Assembly: GCA_034521575.1 (NCBI GenBank)
Contig: JAXHMJ010000001.1
Span: 451,282 to 515,281 of the forward strand
Reading direction: 5' to 3'
Length of the DNA: 64,000 nt
Source of the DNA: a candidate division KSB1 bacterium
GTDB taxonomy: Bacteria > Zhuqueibacterota > Zhuqueibacteria > Residuimicrobiales > Krinioviventaceae
Shown here: positions 57,153 to 64,000 of the stretch, one piece after another
Numbering within the stretch: position 1 is the first letter of the stretch
Layout: each line of letters opens with the position of its first letter
Notes under the pieces: generated by a model
The model's database searches: none
Told to the model about the DNA's origin: nothing
What the model saw: only the letters and a program-made list of their open reading frames with translations
Translations under genes and position numbers: made by a program

Positions 57153-58000
57153 ACATTAGATCCTTTCGACCGTGTTCATTCACCCTTTTAAAAAACCGGC
57201 CGTGGGATTAAGCGGCCGGTTTCAGCGGAGCGCTATGGTGAGGCGTTGAGATGGGACTCGTCAAGGCATCGTCGGCACGCCGCCCTGGTCCAGATACTGC
57301 TGGACGTAAAAGTTATAACCGGACATTACCAGGCCCAGGCCTCTGGCGCGGGCATTCCAGTTATCTTTTTCCCCGGACGACATTCCCTGCCATACCGTCA
57401 CAGCAGAGCTGAAAGCTGTCCGCTGAGTGGTCTGGCCGGTGGATTTCGGATTGTACGGCGAAACACGGGTTCGCACGTAGTTGCGGCCTTTCCACTTGGA
57501 AAAGGTGAACGCCTTGCCGATGGTTCCGGACGCATCCAGGGAGAACAGAGGTGCTGTTACTTTGGCCATGTCAATTTCCTGACTTTAATTAGGTGCACTG
57601 TGATTTACAGGGAAAGTATAAAAGAAACGGAATGAAATCGCAAGGGAAAATGAAACAGAAAGAAACGAGGTGTTACAGAAAATAAGGGTAAGTTTAGGGA
57701 AAACAGGGGAAATGGATACAGAATTGTAACTTTGGTGAGATACTGCGCGGTCCGGGTGTTCGACTGGAGGTGGAATCTGCTGTTATTATACGCGCCGGGG
57801 TGAAAACCCGACGCGATCCTGAAAACAACCTCCTTTTTCCGTTTATCATTACATTTGAAGCGCTAAACAATCTATTTAGAGCCCGAGAGCGATAAAAAAT
57901 TTATTTGATAAAAGCAATGATTTTTATTGATTTTATAAATAATTTTGAATAGTTTCTTTTGAATGCTAATAAGAAACTGTATACTCACTGGTTGGGCGAA
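56959..58000. repeat. Direct repeat copy 1 (about 1.05 kb)
   Basis: It matches 60600-61641 at a constant offset of 3641 bp at both ends. It covers the 5' part of the PLD gene, the MAKV gene and the noncoding leader up to the start codon region of the histidine kinase. The leader (57570-58012) contains a hairpin CGCGCCGGG...CCCGACGCG and an AT-rich promoter-like part. Confidence 0.85.
57261..57569 (-). CDS. MAKV-family protein, paralogue 3
   Basis: 102 residues: MAKVTAPLFSLDASGTIGKAFTFSKWKGRNYVRTRVSPYNPKSTGQTTQRTAFSSAVTVWQGMSSGEKDNWNARARGLGLVMSGYNFYVQQYLDQGG. The family pattern is strand-rich with Gly, Lys and Arg; a conserved Trp-Lys-Gly and an Asn-Pro-Lys precede a helical part. It lies directly upstream of the PLD gene on the same strand. 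Its copy at 61210 has frameshifts. Confidence 0.55.
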   Translation of the reverse strand: MAKVTAPLFSLDASGTIGKAFTFSKWKGRNYVRTRVSPYNPKSTGQTTQRTAFSSAVTVWQGMSSGEKDNWNARARGLGLVMSGYNFYVQQYLDQGGVPTMP

Positions 58001-58012
58001 AGGAAGAATGAT

Positions 58013-60373
58013 ATGAGCACGAATCAAACGCCGGACAGCGAGACGGAGCAGAGCCAGGATGCAAGGCGCGAGGAAGCCGGCATGTCGGATTTTCTGCGAA
58101 TTTCGGAAAGCCACTATCGCAGACTCTTCGAGTCTGCCAAGGACGGTATTCTGATCCTCGACGCCGAGACCGGGATGATCACGGATGCCAATCCGTATCT
58201 ATTGGAATTGCTGGGCTACTCGCGCGAAGATTTGGTCCAGAAGAAAGTCTGGGAGATCGGTTTCCTCGCGGATGTTGTCGCCAACGAGGCTAACTTTTCC
58301 GAGCTACAGCAGAAGGAATTCATCCGGTACGATGACCTGGCGCTGGAGGGCCGCGACGGAAAGCGGCATGAGGTGGAGTTCATCAGCACTACCTATCTGG
58401 AACGCGGCCAGAAGGTCATGCAGTGCAACATCCGAGAAATTTCTGAACGAAAGAAAGCAGAAAGAGTAGAGCGGGAATCCGCACTGATGATCCAACGGAT
58501 TATCAATGCAATACCCGCTCGTGTTTTCTGGAAGGACAAGGATCTTGTCATCCTGGGCTGCAATGCGGCATTCGCCCATGATGCGGGTTTCGCCGATCCC
58601 GCGGACATTATCGGAAAAGACGACTTCCAGATGGGATGGCGCGAGCAGGCGGAAAAGTATCGCGCCGATGATAGAGCCGTCATCGAAAGTGGTTGCGCCA
58701 AGCTGCTCGTCGAGGAAACCCAGACGACCCCGGCCGGGGACACCATCACGCTGCTGACAAACAAATTGCCGCTGCTCAATGAGGACGGTGAGATCGTTGG
58801 TGTGATCGGAACGTATATGGACATCACGGCCCTCAAGCAGTCCCAGGAATCCCGCGACCTGTTGGCGATTGCGGTGGAGCAGGCGGCGGAGGCGATCATC
58901 ATCACGGATCAGACGGGCAGCATTGTCTATGTGAATCCGGTCTTCGAGACGATTACCGGCTATACCCGTGAAGATGCCATCGGCCGGAACCCGCGAATTC
59001 TCAAGAGCGGCAAACACGACGAAGAGTTCTACCGCCGGATGTGGGCGGAACTGACCGCCGGGCGCGTGTTTCGATGCCGCATGATCAACAAGCGAAAGGA
59101 CGGCACCCTCTACAAGGAAGAGTCCACGATCTCACCCGTGCAAAATACGACGGGCAATATCACGCATTATGTCGCCGTGAAACGCGATCTCTCGCACGAA
59201 ACACATCTTGAAGAACAACTCCATCAAGCCCAGAAGATGGAGTCGGTGGGCCGATTGGCGGGGGGCGTGGCGCATGACTTTAACAATTTGCTCATGGGCA
59301 TCATGGGATACGCCGAGATGTGCAAGGAGGAAATTGAGCCGAACCATGCGATCAGGGGGTGGCTCGACGAAATAAGCTTGTGCTCCGAGAGGTCGGCTGA
59401 AATCACCCGGCAACTTTTAGCCTTTGCCCGGAAACAGGCTATTGAGCCCAAGGTCGTGAACCTCAATGATTCCGTGGAGAGCATGCTCAAGCTGTTGCGG
59501 CGGCTCATCGGTGAGGACATTAATTTGGCCTGGCGGCCCGGCAAGGGCACGGGTTCGGTACTGATCGATCCGGCGCAGATTGACCAGATCCTTGCCAACC
59601 TGTGCGTCAATGCTCGTGACGCCATTTCCGGCGTCGGTGAGATCGTCATCGAGACCGAAAAGGCTCACATTGATGCAGAATTTTGCGCAAGCCATCCGGA
59701 TGCCATTCCAGGAGAGTATGTCTGTCTCTCGGTCAGCGACAATGGCTGCGGAATGAAAGAGGAGGATCTGGCGCAGGTGTTCGAGCCGTTCTTCACGACG
59801 AAGGGGGTCGGCAAGGGAACGGGTCTGGGATTGTCCACCGTCTATGGTATCGCCAAGCAGAACTTTGGATCCGTAGACGTCTACAGCGAACCAGGCAAGG
59901 GCTCGACATTCAGGGTCTATTTGCAAGAGGTTGAGGCAGAGGTCGTGAAAACAACCGTTACCAGCAAGGCGGAAGCACCCAGAGGACGAGGGGAGACCAT
60001 CCTGTTGGTGGAGGACGAGAAATCGCTGCGCGTGACCTGTGGCCTGTTCCTGGAAACCCTCGGGTATCACGTCGTCGTCGCGGAGACACCGGCCGAAGCC
60101 TTGAAACTGACAGCCCAGCATCCGGGGGCCATTCATCTGTTGTTGACCGACGTGGTCATGCCCGGAATGGATGGACGCCAACTGGCGAAAAGAATCACTG
60201 TGGCCAAGCCAGGCGTCGAGGTGCTGTTCATGTCCGGTTACACATCTGATGTGATAAGCAGACGCGGTGTAATTGACGAAGGCATGCATTTCATGTCCAA
60301 GCCGTTCACGCGCGATGACCTCGCTCGCAAAGTGCGAGAGTTGCTCGATGCCTCATCCGTACAAACGACATAG
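58013..60373 (+). CDS. PAS-rich hybrid sensor histidine kinase
   Basis: 786 residues from ATG 58013 (AGGAAG 9 bases upstream); an upstream in-frame ATG at 57959 lies in the shared repeat. No membrane helix, so a cytosolic sensor. Three PAS domains at about 28-145, 160-285 and 290-405; HisKA with phospho-His in [11 protein letters not shown] (about 420); ATPase N box LCVNARDA (about 529), G1 DNGCGM (about 576) and G2 GKGTGLGLS (about 601); receiver at 660-780 with EDE (about 666), acceptor Asp in [12 protein letters not shown] (about 710) and Lys in MSKPF (about 763). GC-rich coding sequence unlike the neighbouring minus-strand genes, flanked by direct repeats: likely inserted. Signal and partner unknown. 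Confidence 0.92.
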   Translation: MSTNQTPDSETEQSQDARREEAGMSDFLRISESHYRRLFESAKDGILILDAETGMITDANPYLLELLGYSREDLVQKKVWEIGFLADVVANEANFSELQQKEFIRYDDLALEGRDGKRHEVEFISTTYLERGQKVMQCNIREISERKKAERVERESALMIQRIINAIPARVFWKDKDLVILGCNAAFAHDAGFADPADIIGKDDFQMGWREQAEKYRADDRAVIESGCAKLLVEETQTTPAGDTITLLTNKLPLLNEDGEIVGVIGTYMDITALKQSQESRDLLAIAVEQAAEAIIITDQTGSIVYVNPVFETITGYTREDAIGRNPRILKSGKHDEEFYRRMWAELTAGRVFRCRMINKRKDGTLYKEESTISPVQNTTGNITHYVAVKRDLSHETHLEEQLHQAQKMESVGRLAGGVAHDFNNLLMGIMGYAEMCKEEIEPNHAIRGWLDEISLCSERSAEITRQLLAFARKQAIEPKVVNLNDSVESMLKLLRRLIGEDINLAWRPGKGTGSVLIDPAQIDQILANLCVNARDAISGVGEIVIETEKAHIDAEFCASHPDAIPGEYVCLSVSDNGCGMKEEDLAQVFEPFFTTKGVGKGTGLGLSTVYGIAKQNFGSVDVYSEPGKGSTFRVYLQEVEAEVVKTTVTSKAEAPRGRGETILLVEDEKSLRVTCGLFLETLGYHVVVAETPAEALKLTAQHPGAIHLLLTDVVMPGMDGRQLAKRITVAKPGVEVLFMSGYTSDVISRRGVIDEGMHFMSKPFTRDDLARKVRELLDASSVQTT

Positions 60374-60406
60374 CTGCCAATCGAGTAGGCGGCTACGGCT
60401 ATAAGA

Positions 60407-60515
60407 CCGGAGTGCGCCTCTCAAACCACCCCGATAAAAAAACATCGGGGCAGGCCGTGCGTACGGGGCTCGTACACGGCGGTTCCCGCCAGCAGGCGGG
60501 CAAGCTATTAACCAT
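60407..60515 (+). other. Cluster of hairpins after the histidine kinase gene
   Basis: Three stems follow the stop: CCCCGAT/ATCGGGG (60429-60451), a CCGT-bulge-GTACG/CGTAC-ACGG stem, and CCCGCC/GGCGGG. The first could terminate transcription but lacks a T-run. The second recalls group II intron domain V in outline only. Confidence 0.4.
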
Positions 60516-60545
60516 GAGTCAAGTGTGTTTTGACAGTGTTCTTTC

Positions 60546-60791
60546 TTAAATTGGGCTTGAGCAGGACTTGGATACGACTATTCGTCCATGTTCATCACGC
60601 AGAGCTTTAAAGAAATCATTTACGACATTGTTGGAACGGCCCCGGTAATAGCGGGCGGTGTAGATACAGATATCGATTGAATCCTCTGCGCGGTCGAGGT
60701 ATTGGGGGAGTATTTGAAAATAGTTGGAAATCAGCGGGATTGAATAGCTTTGAGGAAGATGGTTGAGCGTGTTCTGCGGAATTTTCGCCAT
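60546..60791 (-). pseudogene. 5' fragment of the PLD gene
   Basis: 81 residues matching residues 1-64 of the 56607-57152 protein, ending in an unrelated tail. The HKD site is missing. It is the left end of repeat copy 2 and cannot encode an active PLD. Confidence 0.75.
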
Positions 60792-61641
60792 ACATTAGAT
60801 CCTTTCGACCGTGTTCATTCACCTTTGAAAAGACCGGCCGGGAGTCAACGGCCGGGTTCAGCGAAGCGCTATGGTGAGGCGTTGAGATGGGACTCGTCAA
60901 GGCATCGTCGGCACACCGCCCTGGTCCAGGTACTGCTGGACGTAAAACGTCATAACCGGACATTACCAGGCCCAAGCCTCTGGCGCGGGCATTCCAGTTA
61001 TCTTTTTCCCCGGACGACATTCCCTGCCATACCGTTACAGCAGAGCTGAAAGCTGTCCGCTGAGTGGTCTGGCCGGAAGACTTTGGGTTGTACGGCGAAA
61101 CGCGGGTTCGCACGTAGTTGCTTGCGGCCTTTCCACTTGGAAAAGGTGAACGCCTTGCCGATGGTTCCGGACGCATCCAGGGAGAACAGAGGTGCTGTTA
61201 CTTTGGCCATGTCAATTTCCTGACTTAAATTAGGTGCACTATGATTTACAGGGAAAGTATAAAAGAAACGGAATGAAATCGCAAGGGAAATTAACAAGAA
61301 AAGAAACAAGGGGTTACAGAAAAAAAGGTAAGTGATTAAAAAACAATGAAAATTAATAAGGGATTGTAACTTTGGTGGGATATCTGTGAGGACAGGGTGG
61401 TCGTTGGGAAGTGGAACCTCTTTTAATGCGGCACGCCGGGGTGGAAACCCGATGCGATCCTGAAAACAATCCCCTGTTCCCGTTTATCATTGCATTTAAA
61501 GTGCTATACGACCTGTTTAGCGCTCGAGAGCTATAAGGAATTTATTTGATAAAAGCAATGATTTTTATTGATTTTATCAATAATTTTGAATAGTTTGTTT
61601 TGAATGCTAATAAGAAACTGTATACTCACTTGTTCGATGAG
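60600..61641. repeat. Direct repeat copy 2 (about 1.05 kb)
   Basis: Diverged copy of 56959-58000 with small indels, including a 4-base tandem duplication in the MAKV gene. It ends just before the start codon of the GAF gene, as copy 1 ends just before the histidine kinase. Confidence 0.85.
60900..61210 (-). pseudogene. MAKV-family pseudogene (repeat copy 2)
   Basis: It begins MAKVTAPLFSLDASGTIGKAFTFSKWKGRK, then a 4-base insertion shifts the frame. The other frame continues as NYVRTRVSPYNPKSSGQTTQRTAFSSAVTVWQGMSSGEKDNWNARARGLGLVMSGYD, followed by a second shift. Clearly a decayed copy of 57261-57569. Confidence 0.75.
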
Positions 61642-61656
61642 AGGAGAAATGATACA

Positions 61657-62417
61657 ATGAGTGTAGTTCGATCTGCGGAAGCCAAGCTTGCTGCGGTAGT
61701 CAGTGGGGCTCGCGCGATTCTGGAGAAGCAGACCTTCTCCGATTCCGCACGCGCGATCTTCGACCGTTGCTGCGAAATGACTGGGGCAGTCTCAGGCTAT
61801 GTTGCACTTCTGAGTGACGATGGGCATGAGAACGAAGTCTCGTTCTTGAGGCCGGAGGGATGCCGTGTTCAGTAGACCCAGAACTGCCGATGCCCATTCG
61901 TGGACTCCGCGAAACTGCGTATGTGAGCCACAAGCCCGTATACAACAACGATTTCATGAACAGCGAGTGGGTAAAGTACATGCCCGCGGGGCATGTCGTC
62001 ATGAGAAATGTGCTGTTCGCACCACTGAACCTTGATGGGAAGACCGTGGGCATCATGGGCCTGGCCAACAAACCTTCGGACTTCACGGATGCAGACGCTG
62101 ATATAGCAGGTGTCTTTGGAGATCTGGCCGCAATCGCCTTGTCCAACAGTCGGCACCTTGACCTTCTCAACGAAAAGAACCACGAGTTGGAGCGTACGCT
62201 GTCCGAAATCAAGACCTTACGTTCCATCTTGCCGATGTGCTCCCATTGCAGAAAAATTCGAGATGACGAGGGCTTATGGACACGACTCGAAGCGTATGTC
62301 TCAAACCATACAGGGACTAATTTCAGTCACGGAATGTGCCCCGACTGCATCCGGGAACTGTACCCCGAAAATGCCGACGAGATCATCGAACAACTGAATT
62401 CACCCGACGAGAAATAG
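61657..62417 (+). pseudogene. GAF-domain sensor with C-terminal Cys motif, one frameshift
   Basis: ATG 61657 has GAGGAG upstream. The first frame stops at 61875; adding one G at about 61848 gives VSFLEAGGMPCSVDPELPMPIRGLRE and joins the second frame, giving about 253 residues. About 10-175 is a GAF domain (MRNVLFAPLNLDGKTVGIMGLANKP...FGDLAAIALSNSRHLDLL). The tail (ILPMCSHCRKIRDDEGLWTRLEAYVSNHTGTNFSHGMCPDCIRELYPE) is a CxxC...CxxC motif common at the end of bacterial sensor proteins and may bind metal. Like the kinase, it is GC-rich and follows a copy of the repeat. No catalytic output is present. Confidence 0.75.
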
Positions 62418-62482
62418 CCGCGCCGCTTTGCTCTGCGACCATTCCACGCGGGTGATTCAATGGGTTCGACGGAAGCAAAAAT

Positions 62483-62869
62483 ATGCCTCAAGTTCATTTA
62501 TTAGATTCACGTGAAAAAGCATTATCTACAGTGAAGCAAAAAATCTGGCCTGCTCCCGATGATCAAAGCGCGGTTGTTGCAGCCCATTTGATTATTGAGG
62601 CCCTACTTTTCCAATACCTCCAGCAGAATGTCCGAAATCAAGAAAGACTTGAATCTGTTGGTCTTCGATTCTACCAGACACTTAAGCTGTGCAAATGCTT
62701 TCGGGAGGAGTTGGATAATGAAAAATGGTTCTGGTCGACACTTGAAATACTAAACCAGATTCGCAATAGTCTATCTCGTGATATCGAGGTCACCAATTTA
62801 CCCGAGTTGATAAACCGCTTATTTATGGCCGCTGGCGATCACATCGATATCTATGCCCCAGGTACGTGA
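62483..62869 (+). CDS. 128-aa helical protein (MltR/HEPN-like appearance)
   Basis: MPQVHLLDSREKALSTVKQKIWPAPDDQSAVVAAHLIIEALLFQYLQQNVRN...FYQTLKLCKCFREELDNEKWFWSTLEILNQIRNSLSRDIEVTNLPELINRLF. All-helical, with an RNSLSRD segment of the type seen in MltR- and HEPN-like bundles, but without a firm catalytic motif. It follows the GAF gene by 65 bp on the same strand. Typical of small genes carried in cassettes. Function not assigned. Confidence 0.55.
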   Translation: MPQVHLLDSREKALSTVKQKIWPAPDDQSAVVAAHLIIEALLFQYLQQNVRNQERLESVGLRFYQTLKLCKCFREELDNEKWFWSTLEILNQIRNSLSRDIEVTNLPELINRLFMAAGDHIDIYAPGT

Positions 62870-62963
62870 CCCAAAGGAAAGGGAAGACAATAGGCTTAAG
62901 GTTTTTCTTGTTATTCTTTGTGGGGTAGTTCGCAAGTTACAGGATGCGAAGGCAGAAATCTGA

Positions 62964-63032
62964 AGCATCGAACCTTGCTGCTGCAGTGGACGGCGCAAAA
63001 AGCGCGCAGCCCGTTAGCAGCAAACTATGAGG
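62964..63032 (+). other. attC-like imperfect palindrome
   Basis: TTGCTGC (62975-62981) and GCAGCAA (63017-63023) are perfect complements around an inner GGCGC-AAAAA-GCGC stem with mismatches. This is the outline of an integron attC folded strand. Outer boxes (GCATCGAAC and ACTATGA) match the RYYYAAC/GTTRRRY consensus only in part. It directly follows a cassette-like gene. Treat as a candidate. Confidence 0.35.
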
Positions 63033-63119
63033 AAATAAAAATGTAAAAGCTATTAGAATTAATACAAAAAATCCCAGATATATTAGTGGTATTAACGACA
63101 ACGAATTGCTCTTATAACA

Positions 63120-63539
63120 TCATTTTTTAATATTTTTTGTATCAACCTTTTTAATCTTATCAAACGATCTGAGACCGGCGATTCCCAACATGCCGGTGAT
63201 GATTGAATAGAGAAGCGAATAGTCAAAGGGGGCCGGCGGGGTGTCTGAGACATTGAACCATAGGAGTATGGGGTATACAATAAATTGATAAAACAGGGCC
63301 AGGGCGCCGATCCAGCCAATGGCAGGGCGCCATCCGGCGATAAACAGGGAGCCGGAGTTTGCTTCGGTTGTGTTGGTGTGTGATTGAGATGCATTGATCG
63401 CCGAGAGAAACAGGGCTTTTGATTTGACCAGTTCGTTCTTGAGTTCCAATTTTTCTTCTTTGGATGTGAATGTGTTGTCGATTAGGTTGTCAACAGAATC
63501 AATCAGATCGCCCAGGATTGCAAGTTTTATTTTTGCCAT
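63120..63539 (-). CDS. 3-TM phage-type holin
   Basis: 139 residues. Residues 1-55 are helical (LGDLIDSVDNLIDNTFTSKEEKLELKNELVKSKALFLSAINAS), then SGSLFIAGWRPAIGWIGALALFYQFIVYPILLWF, the signature of GTA/3-TM holins (LFxAGWRPxIGW), then FDYSLLYSIITGMLGIAGLRSFDKIKK. It forms inner-membrane holes that release lysozyme. AGGAG lies in the end of the lysozyme gene just upstream, so the pair is co-translated. Confidence 0.85.
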   Translation of the reverse strand: MAKIKLAILGDLIDSVDNLIDNTFTSKEEKLELKNELVKSKALFLSAINASQSHTNTTEANSGSLFIAGWRPAIGWIGALALFYQFIVYPILLWFNVSDTPPAPFDYSLLYSIITGMLGIAGLRSFDKIKKVDTKNIKK

Positions 63540-63543
63540 TGTG

Positions 63544-64000
63544 TTATATCTCCTTTACGCTTTTGAGTGAACGGTTTATCCAGCCCAAAAGAAAGCGTTT
63601 CTGTCTGGAGGATTTGTTACAGATTTTAGCGTATCGAGCAATGCGGGAAACCGCGAAGCGAAGAAAAAAGACTCCCGGCCAATGTGATCAAGATTGTTCA
63701 GCGTGCTCAGGGTGACCGGTCCCATGATGCCATCGATCGGCGGACAGTTGGCGGCGATTTGAGCAAGTTTGGTCGCTGTAAAAACGCCGGATAACACTGC
63801 CGTGTCAAATAAAAGGGCTGCAATGAGTTGATCTTTGATTTTGTCGCCTTTGACAGGATTCCAATATTCATGGCGGTAGATGTTCATTGCCCCTTCGCGG
63901 TCCAGGTTTTTGATATCAATATCCGGATGGGCGGATTTTGAGATGCCCCACCTTGTTTCGCCGCCGTGATCGGTGGGATCATTCGTGTAGGTTCCGTATC
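63544..64000 (-). CDS. GH108 lysozyme (N-acetylmuramidase), 5' end beyond right edge, one frameshift
   Basis: The visible part starts YGTYTNDPTDHGGETRWGISKSAHPDIDIKNLDREGAMNIYRHEYWNPVKGDKI, the conserved first half of GH108 enzymes; the catalytic Glu lies in the missing N-terminus. The middle matches the peptidoglycan-binding part (PPIDGIMGPVTLSTLNNL). The frame stops at 63576 after NPPDRNAFFWAG; adding one A at about 63610 gives RKRFLLGWINRSLKSVKEI to 63544, the usual GWxxR ending. So the gene is probably intact apart from a homopolymer read error. Together with the holin it forms a phage lysis cassette. Confidence 0.85.

Noticed and set aside
60455-60500. Hairpin resembling group II intron domain V
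   Set aside because: The outline and a GGTTC-like tail are similar, but the AGC triad is absent, the bulge is on the wrong arm, and no reverse transcriptase lies nearby.
1-64000. tRNA or rRNA genes
   Set aside because: I looked for rRNA and tRNA landmarks (such as CCA-ended cloverleafs) and saw none, though a by-eye search can miss a tRNA.

Overview
The window suggests an AT-rich bacterium, possibly of the FCB group (Calditrichota, KSB1 or Cloacimonadota type). That guess rests on the style of the fibronectin-III/PKD-like secreted protein at the left edge and on the mixture of sigma-54 regulation, a tubulin-like protein and an integron-type integrase. No rRNA, tRNA or housekeeping marker is present, so the assignment is weak. 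Almost everything here is accessory DNA.

Layout. 1-3.0 kb (minus): end-truncated secreted FN3/PKD protein and a small membrane protein. 3.4-4.6 kb (minus): HicA toxin, HicB antitoxin and a SecB-like chaperone, a toxin-antitoxin-chaperone module. 4.8-22.2 kb (minus): a six-gene DISARM-like defence operon made of a DEAD helicase fused to DUF1998 and a nuclease-like tail (two frameshifts), an SNF2 helicase, a 1325-aa N6-adenine methylase, a degenerate PLD-fold protein, an unknown helical protein and an 838-aa PLD nuclease-like protein. 22.7-23.3 kb: a NYN-domain RNase on the opposite strand.

23.5-43.9 kb (plus) is the most unusual part. A strong sigma-54 (-24/-12) site precedes an operon of about 13 kb encoding a cysteine desulfurase, a sodium/solute symporter, a 38-aa membrane peptide, an unknown protein, a methyltransferase-GAF-like sensor, two small unknown proteins (one with a SpoB-like HD helix), a receiver plus sigma-54-type AAA+ protein without an obvious DNA-binding domain, a double pseudo-receiver, a Cys-containing unknown and two membrane proteins. 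A second sigma-54-like site precedes an M48 peptidase-TerB-like protein, a membrane vWA protein and a tubulin-superfamily GTPase. My working hypothesis is a sigma-54-controlled, signal-gated membrane or cytoskeletal response island.

43.9-47.3 kb (minus): a duplicated block of tiny genes (one copy decaying), a SLOG/DprA-like gene and an integron-type tyrosine recombinase (IntI). 47.3-51.0 kb holds no convincing gene except a possible small ORF, but contains a 175-bp tandem repeat array and a GC-rich duplicated segment. 51.0-57.6 kb (minus): Cys-rich small proteins, a glycosyltransferase, a five-member family of MAKV-type proteins, a beta-helix protein, small membrane proteins and a PLD. 58.0-62.9 kb (plus): GC-rich inserted payload genes (hybrid histidine kinase, GAF sensor, 128-aa helical protein). 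The first two sit behind copies of the same roughly 1.05-kb direct repeat. 63.1-64.0 kb (minus): 3-TM holin and a GH108 lysozyme, a phage-type lysis pair.

Many long genes are broken by single-base changes, mostly in short homopolymers. In most cases adding or removing one base restores a sensible protein, so many frameshifts may be read errors rather than decay.
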